A stretch of 64,000 nucleotides of DNA, taken from Zhengitettix transpicula. Its lineage: Eukaryota; Arthropoda; Insecta; Orthoptera; Tetrigidae. This document shows positions 32,847 through 45,667 of the stretch, piece by piece (positions within the stretch are counted from its first letter, which is position 1; each line of letters opens with the position of its first letter). The notes below the pieces were generated by a model. The model saw only the letters and a list, made by a program, of their open reading frames with translations, was not told the origin of the DNA and made no database searches. A program made the position numbers and the translations under genes. The stretch covers positions 236,952,101-237,016,100 of the forward strand of contig CM073590.1 of NCBI GenBank assembly GCA_037074705.1, read 5' to 3'.

Positions 32847-35800
32847 TTCAGTGAAATAGTGCGAGCGTCCACAAGGCTTTCAGACTAACTGGTTCAGTAC
32901 AGAACCTGAAGACTAACTCGACTTTCTCAGTCTGAATGCAATAAAAATTCCATCCACTTCTACAGAACGGTTTATAATAACTTACAAAGTAAATTATACA
33001 GAAACAACTTACTGGACGAAGCAAATCGTTCTGCAGTAACCGGTTGACAAATTTTTAACTACAGTTGCCAGAAAAATAAAGAGGACAAAGATCCTTTACT
33101 GGATAAGACAGTAAACCAATTATCTTTGGTGGTACGTAAATACCAGCTCTAGTGTCACTACTTGTTTAATTAAACCGCAATGCGGACACTGAAACTTTAT
33201 GATGACTCTAACGGTCTTATTTAAATAGGATTACACACTCTTTTATTTAAAGTAATAGTTCATTATTTTTATAGAGTGGGGGAGGCAACGCGAGCCTCCT
33301 CGGAGGGCGCCCGGTAGAAAGTTCCAGAAATACCGTATTTTTCTCCAGCCCCCCTCCCGAAATGAATTGTTTATATGTGAGTTCTTCGCAATGCCCAGAG
33401 CTCATAAAATATTTCCAGTTATAACGCGGAGGTTTAGTTTCCAGCACACTCACTCCATTCTGGTGTCTCTCCCTCTGGTCCACCCTATCTTCCCCCTAAG
33501 AATTACTATTTCTCGTACTTTATATCGCGGAGAAAATGAACTCGGCCGAGGGAAGAACCACTCCTGAGAGAAACTTAACTGTTATCTTTAAGATGTTGTC
33601 ACACTACTAAGTACGAGGAAACTACTACTTTTACACATTGTTAATAATTTTGTATTTAAAAATAATTAAATAAATTATTATGTGGCTCAAATTTTCAGCC
33701 AACTTTTCATTGCAAAACATCTGTTTTTCGTTACACGTTAAAATAATCCACACAAAAAAAGAATAATAACAATTTTGTTTAAATTAATGAACTGTCCACA
33801 TTACATTGATTAAAATTAAGTATAATATTATTCATTCACGAGTATATTTCCCTAAGAATTAAAATTTTGTATAGTGAAATATACAATATAATATTTTCTA
33901 ATTGTTTTATTATTATGGTAATCGGGTTATTTTTGGAAACACCCAATAATTTATTTTTGGTCAAAAATATTAAATTACAAAGTTAACATAATATTTTCTA
34001 CAAAATTAAATTGAATCGCAATGCCTGTTATATGTGTCAAACGAATCGCTCTTTAAAACCTTTAATTAATAAACGAAAATACCATTTTTAAAATTTAACG
34101 TTCAAATTTATTCAATTGTGTCAAAACAATATGAAAAAAACATAAAAGAATATATTTTCGATTGCCATGCAATAAAAATTTTAGCTAAATATATATTTGA
34201 TTCCTTATTGATGAGGCAAATAGTAGAGAAAATAATTGGGCCATTAATGTACAAATGAGATATTAAAAAATTAAATAAAATTTATGATTCTTTGTTTTAT
34301 TAATCAATTTATTTTTATTTTCATTGTTATTATAAAATAAAAAAATACTCTCAACAGATGTGTGAATATAACCGTCATTTTGGACGCATCGTGTGTGAAA
34401 ACCGTACCAACGAAATTCGTATTTCACTAAAAATATAAATTAATTATAAGGAATCTTTTATAAATTTTTAAATAATCGTATTATAAATGATAATGTTCCA
34501 AAAATTGATCTTTCTTGGAATTTCTAGATTAATAAATAGAAATTGTATTATTTAATAGAATTTTACAACTGAAGAGATCCAAAAAAATTAGAGATTTAAC
34601 TTCGTGTCTCTATTTTACTATTTTTTTCTATTAAAATTGATTAAATACTTATTCTTAATAGATGTTTGACTTAACATGCTGATTTTTCTCCTTAAAATAA
34701 GTTTCCTTTATTTATATTTTTTCTAAATATGTCTACATTACATCATCTGACAGTGTCAAAGTAATCAACTGTATATTAATAATTTATTACTAGTATTTGT
34801 GACGATTTTTATCTAAATTTTTAAATTGTTTTACTTTATAAAATACCGAATTTCAAGAAAAACCTAATGAATAATTAAATACTTAATATTTATTCTACTT
34901 CAGTATAATAGTAAAACAATAAAAAAGCCATATTTTTCAATCATTTTAATTCATATCAGATAAATGTTTATTTTATACTGTCTGTAAAGGTTGCACATTT
35001 AAAGAAGCCGTAGATTGAGGGCGAATTTCTATATGTATATTTTATTAACTTATGTATGTACGATAAATTTAGCTGTTTTAATACATTTATTACGTAAAAT
35101 AATATTTTTTATAATAAATAACTTTAAATATTTAAATATATTTTGACTGTAATTCTGAGCCAACCGCCCATAAGCTTCTCATTGGAATTTAATCTCGTTC
35201 GTCGTATCGACTCTATAAATTAACGTTTGTATTTCAGTTTTAATAATTTATTTGAATTGTTGTCCAGTTATATCGGACCTGTAACTTCTCCAAAATAATT
35301 TTTATAAAAAACAAATTATATTTAGTTTAATTAACAACAATAGATGCTCGATAAATATGAATTTTTGACGAATATATAACAATAATAAATTTATAAGATC
35401 CTTTATTGAATAATTTTTACTTAAATTAACGAAGTAGAACACTAAACATGGGAAATGCGAAAAGTTTAACAAATGAATTTTTAAAATTATATGTCAGATT
35501 CACATGAAAACATTTACTGTTAATTGTTAATTAAAATAATTAAATGAAGAAATAATTCTAAGCATATGACGTTTAAATAATTTTTATATTTAGTTTGATT
35601 GATCTCTCGCTCGGTTATCTGTAGACTTGGCAAATACTTTGTTTTGCTCCAGTCATAAAATAAAAGTATTTAGTAATAAATTCATTACTTCAACGATATT
35701 ATAAAACCTGTTCTGTATTACATTTCCATTTTTCTACATAACCACATATGTAAATTTGTATTGTGTCAACTCCGAAAATATTTTTAAACGACTTTCAATT

Positions 35801-36852
35801 TTAATGACTTGGAAAAATTATTCAGTCTTCATTATTAACATTTATATCCTTACACATTTTATGGTGATAATTGTTTGAGTACCCATTAGTTCATGGCTTT
35901 AATAATTTTATCAACTATACTCAATCACTCAGGCAGGTTAACAGTATTCCCACCTACATCTGGACTCGTTTCTGACTAGTCTTCCTCAGAATTCTCTTCC
36001 ATTGTTGATACTTTATCAGTCATCATCCTCCTGAAGAACTACATTTCCTAACGATTCCAGTATATAGCTTTGAGGATCTCTAATTGTCCAAGTTTCGTAA
36101 CTCCGAACCTTCTTCTGTTCATCCATCCTTTTCGATATTACTGTGATCCTCCATTCGAAATCTTGGGACGCCACAAAGGATCAAGTTTTAAGAATAGCTG
36201 CAGCAACTACATTAGACGAAAATTCCATTAGTAACATATTCCATCCCCGAAAGCACCTTGGGGAATTTGGTTAAGCTCAACTAGAACACCACCGCAAAAC
36301 GGACCGACTACAAAGTGAGGATATTAGCGTAGATGAAACTGCTAGACAGAGGTCAACTAACATATTCCGTTATAAACCATATTCGTACAAATTAGTTTTA
36401 GTTAATATCCTCACAGGTACGAATATTATAATTTTTCTAGTCATCAGAAGAAATATAATTGACTTTCCCGCCTTCTGAACCGAATATCTAAGTCCAGCCG
36501 TAAATACTACTAGCGGCTAGCGGGATTGCCTTGTCCGCAGGCGCAGAATCTGTAATTCTAACTAAATAAAGAATACTTTTAAAAAATATTCAATTATAAA
36601 ATTTTAACCAAATAAATAGTTGCTAATGGATACAGAAGTTAACGCGACTGTAAAAATAATAACTATTATGTAACATATGGAATCATTTCTTCCCGAAGGA
36701 AGTTTCTTCTTATCGATATGTTTGGCATGTATGGTGTGCTTAAGAGCTAAGGAAGGAACATTTGAAAAAACAAAGTCTACTGAACGCACAAAAGAAATTT
36801 TATAAGTAGAACCATGGTTTCAGACAGAATTATCCACCATATGTTCTTATTT
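32847..36852. other. 4 kb AT-rich gene-free stretch
   Basis: No ORF above 80 codons and no repeat shared with the rest of the window. A short minus-strand open stretch at about 36020-36190 reads DFEWRITVISKRMDEQKKVR and continues to a stop without an obvious start; it may be a relic exon or chance. The stretch 34.2-35.6 kb is especially A/T-rich. Confidence 0.45.
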
Positions 36853-36880
36853 TCTATATAATAAAAAAGGGCGAATGTTC

Positions 36881-36919
<39 letters not shown>

Positions 36920-37655
36920 TACATTTAAGTTAATTTCTATACAAATTTAAATGTGTGCGCGGATAGAAACAAAAATTGTTACACATATTCTTCAAAGCAC
37001 GAGAAACGGTACTGTGGGGGTGAGAAACGCCTAAGAATTATAATTAATCAAACGTGATAATTAACTTTTAAATTACCGTGCGCTAAGAGACCATGACGTC
37101 ACGGGACATAGAGAGACGATACTACGCGACGAACACAGGAAATAGATCCGTTTTCCGTAATTAAATGAAGCAGGAATATTGACATTAAATAAAAAGTATA
37201 ATTTTATCCAGTAATACTCCATATAATGATAATAAAAAACAATAAGAAATACTTTACGATCCTTGCGGGAAATGTAGATTAATTTTCGCGCCATATTAGT
37301 GACTCCAAGAGGGCGACTATTTGTTTACATCGTGAATCTAGCTAAGAATTTCATGAATTTAATCTTTTGTATTGTCTGAAGACTGAGGGACAATTATATC
37401 ATGCAAAACTTAAGGAGTATATTTAAGTATTCTATTCGTAAAGAAATTCGGAGGTAGTAATGTTTGAGACTGATGCAATTAAATTCAACGTATTTTATAG
37501 CTGATCAATTAATTCACTAACGGTCGGAAGTATGTACGGAACTAGGAACAGTTAGATTTAGATTAAATCACTTCTATATTAAACATTAATATAGAATTAA
37601 ATACTTTTTCGGGTTTAAATAAATAAGTACACCGGCAACGCCGGGCACACAGATA
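36853..37655 (+). mobile_element. Short non-autonomous Helitron-like element, copy A2
   Basis: It opens with TCTATATAATAAAAAAGGGC and ends GCAACGCCGGGCACACAGATA. The interior matches A1 (GTGCGCTAAGAGACC, CGACGAACACAGGAAATAG, AAATTCGGAGGTAG, GGAACTAGGAACAGTTAG). The 5' microsatellite has become (TA)17 or so at 36880-36916. The terminal G of the CTAG-like end is lost and the base before TC is T, not A. Confidence 0.7.
36880..36916. repeat. (TA)n microsatellite
   Basis: An uninterrupted AT/TA run replaces the TATG tract of other copies in this element. Confidence 0.95.
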
Positions 37656-40030
37656 AAAATAAATAAAAGCAACAATCATTAACTAAGAAAAAAATTAATT
37701 TCCGGTAGTTTCCACTCGGATTTGAGACCTTTTATAACTCCGAAAGACGTAATAATTGAAATTAAAAGTAAGAACTAAAATAAAAATAAAAATTATGAAA
37801 TTAATTCTTTGCAAAATATTTTATTGAAGGAATGGACCATTATGTAACATTTCTCCAGTTTATGGAAGCCTTGTCAGCTGTAAATTAAAATATTAGGAAA
37901 TATATTTAAATACATTACCAATAAAAATTGTTCTGAGAAATGATTTTGGCTGAAGACTTTAAATTGAACGATTTGAAGCAAGTACATTATAAGGATTAAA
38001 AATGAAAATTTTTGTATTAAAATGTGGACGATTTCCCTCACAATATACACCCCATAATGACCAAGATTCAAGTGGCGGACGTTCCACGAAATAAATACTT
38101 AAAGGCGTATTTTTTTAATGAATGTGGAATAAGCGGAATAATAAATTTTAATTTACTAATATAAAATTATTAGTTGGACTAACAAATTTTCAAAAAAGTG
38201 TAAGAAAATTTGGTAGTAAAATTTTAAAATTATTCCTGCTCAAAGTACATAATTTCTTTATAATACGTCAACGAAACAATATTCAGAGGCAGGTAATTTT
38301 TTTTTTATTTATACACAATTATAAATAATAAAAATTGATAATTTTCCAATTCATGTTTAATATGAAACAAATGCTTCGTTACACTAAATGAGCATTCTGA
38401 TTAATTAATGGTTAATAATATGAATTATCGAAGTGAGATACAAAATTAATTATTTTCTGATTGGTTTGAAATGTGTTTTGACGGTCCAAAACAAATATCA
38501 TCGCTGATTTGTATTTAATTATATCCTTAATAAAATTAATTTATTGTGTTTAATAAATATATATATGCATGTAATTTGATATTGAGAGGCTACAACTAGG
38601 TAAATCAATATTTCTCATTTGTTAATTATTGAAATTTTATATTTTGTATTGAATGTCACTTCTGGTCCTCTATTGAAATCTGAATGAAATCCGTATCGTA
38701 AAGTTCATCACATAAATTAATTTTTGTTTCCAGTAACACGGTGTTATTATACTTCCGCTCTTGATCTGTTTGATGGTGGATGAAATTTTCTTAATCTGAC
38801 TTCTTGAAAGGTTGTCAAGATCGATGTGTTGTCAGAGGTTGTTGTCGGTTTTCCCTCACGGAGGTTCCAGTTTCCAACATGGTTGGCCTTTCTTTCTCCC
38901 CTTTCCAAAGCCTCCTCCAGTCCAGAAAACAATGTGAGCTGAGAGTAGCCTCGCAATCCAATAGGCTTCCTTCTCCCCGCTAACTATATTCCACCTGGTC
39001 GCTCGTATTGATCGCACAGCAACTCGCTCGACTCCAGGTACGTCTTCATCGACGGTAGGTAACCTTTGACCCTTTGTACGGCTCACGTGAGAACAGTCAC
39101 CGAAGAAATAATCTCGCCTTCCTTAACACAACCATTAAATATATTCAAGCTCTTATTTAGAAAAATGCTAGTGTAGACAATTATCCATCCGGATAATATT
39201 TTCATATATGTTGTAAATTTTGTGGAGAATGAAAAAAATCGGTTTTGAGGGAAATTGAACGCGATACGTTTTCTCAAAAACCATATTGAACTACATTTCA
39301 AAAGCTGTTAGTTTTTCTTTGATTTACTTCCACCTAATACCTTGAATTAAGGAACCTGGACATGACTTGGTGAAACTAAATAGGTTTACTGTACTAATTC
39401 TCAAATTCAATACTCACGGTGTTCGAAACCCGTTCTTTTTCTAAATATCTCCACTGTCTTACTTTATTTATCACCACATTATTTAATAACAAATTTGCTA
39501 AATTATATTCAAACCTGCTTACAACTTAACAGGCCCTCAAAGAGACGAGTGTATTCGTTTTTATGTCATGCTTCGTGGTCATGGAAGAAGAATAGAGTTT
39601 TAAATGTCTGAGATTTTCCCTCCGCCACTTCCACTTTGAATCATCTGTCCTTCTCTCCTTCATTTTTATCTATTTTTATCCTATTTTCTTCTCAAAATTG
39701 GTATATTACGAAGAATTATCTTATAATATTGATACTTAACTCAGAAGAGAAGGTAAATTCAATAATTTCCATTAAGTTAAATTTGATCATATATATACAT
39801 ATATATCACGCTGCCTTACCATTTCTTTGTTTTTCTTACATTAAATTCTAGATAAAACGTGGTTCAAAATTTCTGGATCTGCTGATCTACTGATAAACTA
39901 CAAAATAATTATTATCCTCGTTTACCGACTAAACAATCTAAGATTTCCTGCAACGGTCGTTTTATCACTAATATAAAAATCTTTTATATAAAAAAAACAA
40001 GCTAAAATTAAATATTCCTTCAGGAGTGAA
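37656..40030. other. AT-rich DNA, no gene seen
   Basis: A GC-richer island at about 38750-39080 gives two overlapping minus-strand ORFs (69 and 76 codons) in different frames without recognisable motifs. The rest is AT-rich and unique within the window. Confidence 0.45.
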
Positions 40031-40031
40031 G

Positions 40032-40504
40032 GGATATTATCTTGCATGTGAACTTTCCTCGAGAGCCTCAGAGGAGGCTACCTTCGGAGATACCTCTGTC
40101 TGTTTTTTTTTAACTAAGGTTCCCACAAGCGGACGCATCTCTTTCTGTTTTGAGAGGTGTATGTTCCGGGGTCACAGACATTGGGCATAGGTTAAGAATT
40201 GTCCCCTATTCTCATTGGAAGAGTCGGCAAGCTGCCTCCTAAACGGGTCAAGAAAGGAATGCTGAGACCCCACAGCCATCGTAAGGGCGTCGGAAAAGTA
40301 TCAAGATTCCGGTCTATCTGATGCAGGTTTTGTAGGGTTTGTCCTGCATACTTTTTAGACGAATGGCGAATAAAATCCTTAAAGTATAGACCGGGGCCCT
40401 AGTTAAACCTTGGCAACCTTCTACTCTTCCGCATGCCACATTTCAAATCCGTTTCTATGGTATTACATGGGAGTTTCCACCAAGTGGATTACCCTCATGT
40501 AGCC
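40032..40504 (+). mobile_element. SINE-C retroposon, diverged copy
   Basis: Landmarks persist (GAGGAGGCTACCTTCGGAGA, AGGTTCCCACAAG, GAGAGGTGTATGTTCCGGGG, AGCTGCCTCCTAAAC, GATGCAGG, GGATTACCCTCATGTAGCC), but hairpin arms are degraded (CGGACGCATCTCTT; TATTCTCATTGGAAGA). No clear A-tail. It is one of the oldest-looking copies. Confidence 0.7.
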
Positions 40505-41375
40505 GGATACTCCAGAAAAACTGGTGTATTTTGATGAAATTACAAAATGGACGCTCCAATAAAGATTAATTAATGAATAATCGGCCCTAACCCTGTCCTT
40601 GAATTCCCGCCTTCGTATAGCCCAGATTATCTATCTTCCTGACATAAAAAATAGTTATTAGAACTTACTTGGATTGGGACACAAATATGAATTTTATGAT
40701 GGACCACTTCATCGTCTTAATTAGCATCGATTTACTGGACAAACCGTGGAAGCAGCTTGACGGATATTAACGCCATTTTTCGGTATTGACGAAAATAAAA
40801 CATCAGTTCGTGAAAGTGATTTCTATTCATAAGGGTTTGAATTGGCTTCGGCTTGGACATCAACGATGACGACATGCAGGACTCATTTGATGAACGTAAA
40901 AATGAGCTCTCCGCTAAATGACAAGGAATTATGATAAAGAGGACCGTCTAAGAACGAACAGGTACGAGAGGAAGCTAGTACCATTCAGATTGAATGTGTC
41001 AGTAAGGAGCAGAAATTTATTGAGAATCAGTCCTTAAAAAATTTGTGGTTAAGAAAATTTTGGATATACGACAGAAACAAATATCCTGAGATCAAGAAGA
41101 ACCGACTAGAAAAGATGCATATAAAAGTCTAAAAAACCGAACATAATTCTTAAAATTTATTTATTTACGAGGAAGTGTCAAATGAAAACCTTCATTATTT
41201 TTTAAAAATATTATTTAATGTCAACACAACCAAAAAAATGCATTTAATTTTTCGACAGTCTCCTCAATGCACGTCTGCACAACTTTTCCGAAGGGCCTTA
41301 ATTCCTGTAAACAAAACATTCTGTTAGGAGTATAATGGTGCCATTTTCAATTTATGTTTGTGTTGCTTTGCGTTA
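40505..41375. other. Spacer with a possible unclassified coding relic
   Basis: Around 41040-41135 the plus strand reads NLWLRKFWIYDRNKYPEIK then a stop. No family recognised. Confidence 0.3.
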
Positions 41376-41931
41376 TTTTTTAAGGCAACAGGCTACATGA
41401 GGGTGATCCACTTTGAGCAACTCCCCTTTAATAGCATAAGAAGGGATTTAAAAGGTTGGATGCGGAAGAGTAGAATAAGGTAGCCAAGGGTTAACTACGA
41501 CCCCCGGACTATATTTTAAGGATCCTACCTGGCATTCGCCTAAAGAAATGCAGGGAAAACCCTAGAAAAACCTGCATCAGGTAGGTCGGGCATTAAGTAC
41601 TTGTCCCACGCCCTTCCAATAGCGGGAGAGGAGTTTGCTGGCAGAGAGGACGCAGCACTCCCTTCTCCGTGCCTTGACCAGTTTAGGAGGCAGCTGGCCG
41701 ACTATTCCAATGGGAATAGCGAACAAATCTTACCGTATGCCCAAGGCCTGCGACCCCGTAACATACACCTCTCAGAACAAGCCGAGGTGTCTCGGCTTGT
41801 GGGAACCTTAGTTCAAAAACGGAGAGGAAAAGGCATACCCAAAGGTAGCACCTTCGTATCTCTCCTAAAAGGTTCTGTCTGCGAGAGAACATCCCTCGCA
41901 GGTATTGCCTGCGAGAGAATAGCCCTCGCAG
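41376..41931 (-). mobile_element. SINE-C retroposon, longest copy
   Basis: A T tract and AAGGCAACAGGCTACATGAG start the copy. It ends with two successive GCGAG hairpins (GCCTGCGAG...CTCGCAGG and GCCTGCGAG...CTCGCAG at about 41876-41931), showing that the 5' terminal hairpin can be duplicated. The inner hairpin is TATTCC/GGAATA (41703-41718). The 133-codon ORF is a chance frame through it. Confidence 0.85.
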
Positions 41932-42689
41932 ACTGTCTGGCCCGAGCTGTTATTAAAATATCTCTGACAACTATTATCTGTAAGAGACTATTAATTGCGT
42001 GAGAGTATCATCGCTGGTTGCAGAGAAAAACCATAAATAATTGATCGATGATGGAGGGAATATTATCGTTCTATGTTAAATATTCCCTAGTGACATAATT
42101 AATATTTCAAAAGAACGTGTCTGAATTTATTAAAAAGTAGCTCCATTACATTTGGATAAAGAATTGAGATGGGTTGTACTGCCTGGTGACGGAGGTCCGC
42201 CATCTTGAACTGCCCTTGTATGAAGGGTTGAACTTAATCTGAGATTCGCCGGAGAAATTTCGTCTTCAATTGAAATAAAGTGGGTCAGTACGTAATCTGC
42301 CAATTGTTTCAGTCATTGCCAGTCCATTTGAACCTGACGGAAAAAGAGACGCATTTTCATTGCCGGAGGAGCGTTGAGTATTTTTTTATTTCATTATTTC
42401 TTGATAAGTCACCTTATAGGAGACAGTGCAGCCACTCGAGCACCGCATGACGCACTTCTGCATCGGAATGAAATTTCGTTCCAAGTTGATTTGTTCTAAT
42501 AACAGGACAAAGATGATTTTTGACCAGGTCAGTGAGTTACATCCCCCTCCAGAGAACTCACTGGATCAGATACCTTCTCTTAGTAGGAGATATCAATTTT
42601 GAACTTATATTAATTCTTATATTAATTCCGTAAGACTGTTAAATTACAAAACGCTGGCCAGTGGTCATTATCGCTGGCACAATTATTGG
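41932..42689. other. Spacer, no gene seen
   Basis: Near-balanced composition from 42170 on. It may include the upstream part of the LTR-like sequence that follows. Confidence 0.4.
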
Positions 42690-42990
42690 TGGGTGATAAC
42701 GGAGCAGAACAACAGCGAATCAGCCCCTTGTGACTTTGAGCCACTCGTTGCCCTATGACCACCCTTCCTCGTGACTACAACTCACTCGCTGCTTCATGGC
42801 CAGATACGTACATAAAAGAACGGTATATATAGAGCTGCCGGCCGACCCTCGTCAGTTCACTTATGACGACGAGACTGATCCAGTGATTGATGTCCATGTA
42901 AAGACTCAATAAAACTTGTATAAACCAACAATTGCATTAAGTCTCTTTCTTTCCTCGAGCCAGGTTCTGTTTCATTGGTTCTAACCTACG
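42690..42990 (+). mobile_element. Possible solo LTR or LTR-like promoter/polyadenylation unit
   Basis: A TATA motif (GGTATATATAGAGC, about 42823) is followed by an initiator-like CGTCAGTTCA at about 42850, and about 80 bp downstream of the TATA by AATAAA (about 42908). This compact order of TATA, start and poly(A) signal is typical of LTR retrotransposon ends. I could not fix TG...CA borders, a target duplication, a primer-binding site or any gag/pol. It could also be a cellular promoter-like sequence. Confidence 0.3.
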
Positions 42991-43041
42991 GACCTAACTA
43001 TCACCTTACCAAGGAGGTGACTTAGTTAACTAGTGTAAGTG

Positions 43042-43340
43042 TCACTGGTAACTGTGGTTCCTCGAGACGTCTACAGCTACTAGAGGACTCCTTTCTCGTC
43101 CCAAAGGAGGGTTAGCATAGCCTTTCCTGCTGATGTTCTTTGTTCGAAACTTCTTTGGTTTTGATGATGTCGCTCTCTTCGTTTGTGCCTGATGGTATTG
43201 GACCCAGGATCCGTCTCCGGTGACGATTCGTGCAAGGAAGGAAGGCATCACCGTCGCGTTGAAGGAGCCGTAATGGCCCTTCACACGAATCAGAACGCCG
43301 CTGCTTCAATTCCGGAGTCAAAACAACAAAATAAACAGGT
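43042..43340 (-). pseudogene. mariner (Tc1/mariner) transposase relic
   Basis: The minus strand encodes LQRDGDAFL in one frame and ARIVTGDGSWVQYHQAQTKR, SSKPKKFRTKNISRKGY and GRERSPL in another. This is the mariner core around the first catalytic aspartate (V-T-G-D-E-x-W-V in intact enzymes; GDGSW here), followed by the KPK block and the GPLL-like strand. A frameshift separates the first part. The second and third catalytic aspartates, the N-terminal DNA-binding domain and terminal inverted repeats were not found, so only ~90 codons remain. The function in intact family members is cut-and-paste transposition into TA. Confidence 0.75.
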
Positions 43341-43380
43341 AAGAATAAAAACATGTTTCGTGGAATGTAGAACAGATTAA

Positions 43381-44270
43381 TTGTGCTTTCATTATTTTCA
43401 ATGAGGAGAAAAAAACAAATTCCACCTCTAATATTTTATTTTATTTTATTGACTCCTGGTTTCCTTACGCAACTTATTGCGCGTTACAAGCCACAAGCTG
43501 AGAAAGCACGAGTATTTTTCCACCGGACGGTTGTTGAGCCTGCATGATCAAATTCTACGCTCTAGGTAAGACGTGCGAGCTTGGTCGAGCTCCGTTGGAC
43601 GCATGTAGCCGCGAGCGCCCCAGTCGCCAACACGGGATTGGAGGATTCTTGGGCGCGTTCAAGCCATGGTGGGGCACCTCGGTGGTTTGAGGGCGTCCCA
43701 GACCTTCAGTCTTCTCCCAGGGACTCACTAGGTTGGTCACCCTATTCCTTCTTCCTGTAATTACTCAATAAATCTTCTTTATTCTTCAACAGTCTTCTGA
43801 ATGAATTTATCCGAATCATTGATCCGAAAGTGCTGACAGAGTCTTGGTAACTTGACGCCGAACTACCCCCGATACCAACTTTCCTATCATCTTCCTCTAT
43901 ATTCTTGTATTTTTCCTCTTCTTTCCCTTGTAATCTCCCGGACCACTCCAACCAGCGGCTTTGGTCGCGGCGGACGGCAACATTACAGGCCAGTCTTTAA
44001 GAAACGGGGGATTCGTGGTCTTCGAAAAAAAAGAATTATCGAATCTTCTAATATTTAATCCAAGTTAGGATTATGATAACCAAAGTTTCGGACAGTTGTA
44101 AAACTCTGTTCAGAGATAAGACTTGAAACACTCCCGCAGCCATTGACCGACAAACTTCTGCCTGCTCCTGAGAGTCTGCTTTTTCAGTGATGCACGAATA
44201 TGTAAAAGTTTCTTCCCAAAAATCTTTCTTTACCTCACCTGAAGTACAGATTTTCATTTTTTAATCTGTT
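43381..44270. other. Spacer, GC-richer at 43550-43740
   Basis: The GC-rich stretch gives short ORFs on the minus strand only. AATAAATC and GTAACTTGACGCCGAAC near 43770-43865 are mildly LTR-like, but nothing supports a call. Confidence 0.35.
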
Positions 44271-44284
44271 TGATTATTTCATCC

Positions 44285-44774
44285 TCGCCTGGACATAGCT
44301 GTCTGCGAGGGTTATTCTTTCGCAGTAAGATCCTTGTAGGAGAGATGTAGGAAGCTACCTTTGGGGATGCCTTCTCCTCTCTCCGTTTCCCACAAGGTTC
44401 CCACAAGTCGAGGCATCTCGACCTGTTTTGAGAGGTGTATGTTCCGGGGTCACAGACCTTGGGCATACAGTAAGAGTTGTTCGCTATTCTAATTGGAACA
44501 GTCGGCCACCTGCCTCCTAAACTCGTCTGCGTCCCCACAGCAAACTCCTCTCACGCTATCGGAAGGGAGGTGGGAGAATTACCCAATGCCCGACCTACCT
44601 GATGCAGGTTTTCTAGGTTTTGTCCTGCATTACGTTTAGGCGAATACCGGGTAGGATAATTAAACTATAACCCGAGGGCCCTAGTTAACCATTGGCTACC
44701 TTCCTCTACCTTTCCGCATTCCCCCTTTCAAATCCCTTCGTATGCTATTAAAGGAGAGTTGCCACCATGTGGGA
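44285..44774 (+). mobile_element. SINE-C retroposon with imperfect target-site duplication
   Basis: It starts at the 5' CTGCGAGGGTTATTCTTTCGCAG hairpin and ends early at CCACCATGTGGG plus an A8 tail. TGATTATTTCATCC (44271-44284) and TGATTATATCATTC (44793-44806) flank it, differing at two positions. The CCGAGG/CCTCGG hairpin reads TCGAGG/TCTCGA (44408-44421): the outermost C-G pair is replaced by T-A, a compensatory change. Confidence 0.8.
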
Positions 44775-44806
44775 AAAAAAATTCTTTCTCGCTGATTATA
44801 TCATTC

Positions 44807-45667
44807 TTGTCCTCTAAATAGAATATTTAAGAATGATATTTTCTTCGTGACTGGGATCTAGGTTGAACCGGAGGACGTGTGCGCTCGTTCCTTCCCCGTG
44901 TCTCAGGGGTTTTGAGTCGCACCTCGACGACGACGGCGACGGCTTCTGAAATACCGGGGCAAGTGTAATCTGTTCCCAGAGGTCGGGGAGTGTGAGAGGG
45001 TAAAGACGAGAACACCTGGGAGTAGGAGACGGAGGAGAACGATAGGACGAAAGCAAAACACGGCTCTGAGGGTTGCGGGGGGTGACACAGTGTTTACGAC
45101 TATCGAGCGAGCTAATGAGATGGGTCTGGAAACGGCCACTAATTGCGTCATTAGTGAGCTGGTATTCTTTGGATCGCAAGAGAGCGGCCACGCGACAAGA
45201 AAGGGAAAAGAAGGGGAACGAGTAGAAGAAATTGTGAGAGGTTCATGCCTAGACTGACAACAACGGTAAGCCACTGCGTATGAAAAGGAAACCGTCAAAC
45301 AACAACAAAATTTGGGCACTTTGCGATTGCGGAAATCACAATGAAACTCATTGACGACAAAAGAAGCTTCATTTTTCAAACTGGAAATCTCACTTTGTAA
45401 TTGTTCGTATATCTTCATAGATCCACTGGAACTTACTTCACCATTGATTCACCAATACAGTTCGGTCGAGACTGAAAAATATGCGAAGATGTTTCCTCCT
45501 TGAAGCTGAACTGCAAAGCTACACGTAATGGTAATTTTATATCATTATTAAATTCTTGTTGTAAATTTGTATAACTTTTTGGAGAGCCTGAGGGTAAGAC
45601 GACACAGGATGTTAGCAGAGTAGACCAGGTGCCCATCGCGACCATCTAAAATCGTATGATCATAATT
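44807..45667. other. GC-richer region with an unclassified minus-strand ORF
   Basis: A 171-codon minus-strand ORF (44903-45418) overlaps a 125-codon ORF in another frame. The C-terminal half is Ser/Arg/Leu-rich with an RRRRRRR run, as expected from GC-skewed DNA. The first ~45 residues (QSEISSLKNEASFVVNEFHC) look more ordinary. I recognise no domain. It may be a relic exon, a real lineage-specific exon, or chance. Confidence 0.3.

Noticed and set aside
36020..36190. Minus-strand open stretch ending in a stop (possible exon)
   Set aside because: About 55 codons, no recognised family and no clear splice signals; kept only as a remark.
41601..42002. 133-residue ORF
   Set aside because: It runs through SINE-C and its 5' hairpins and then into unrelated flank; not conserved between copies.
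43742..43870. LTR end plus primer-binding site (AATAAATC ... TTGACGCCGAAC)
   Set aside because: No matching second LTR, no TG...CA border and no clear tRNA 3' complement.
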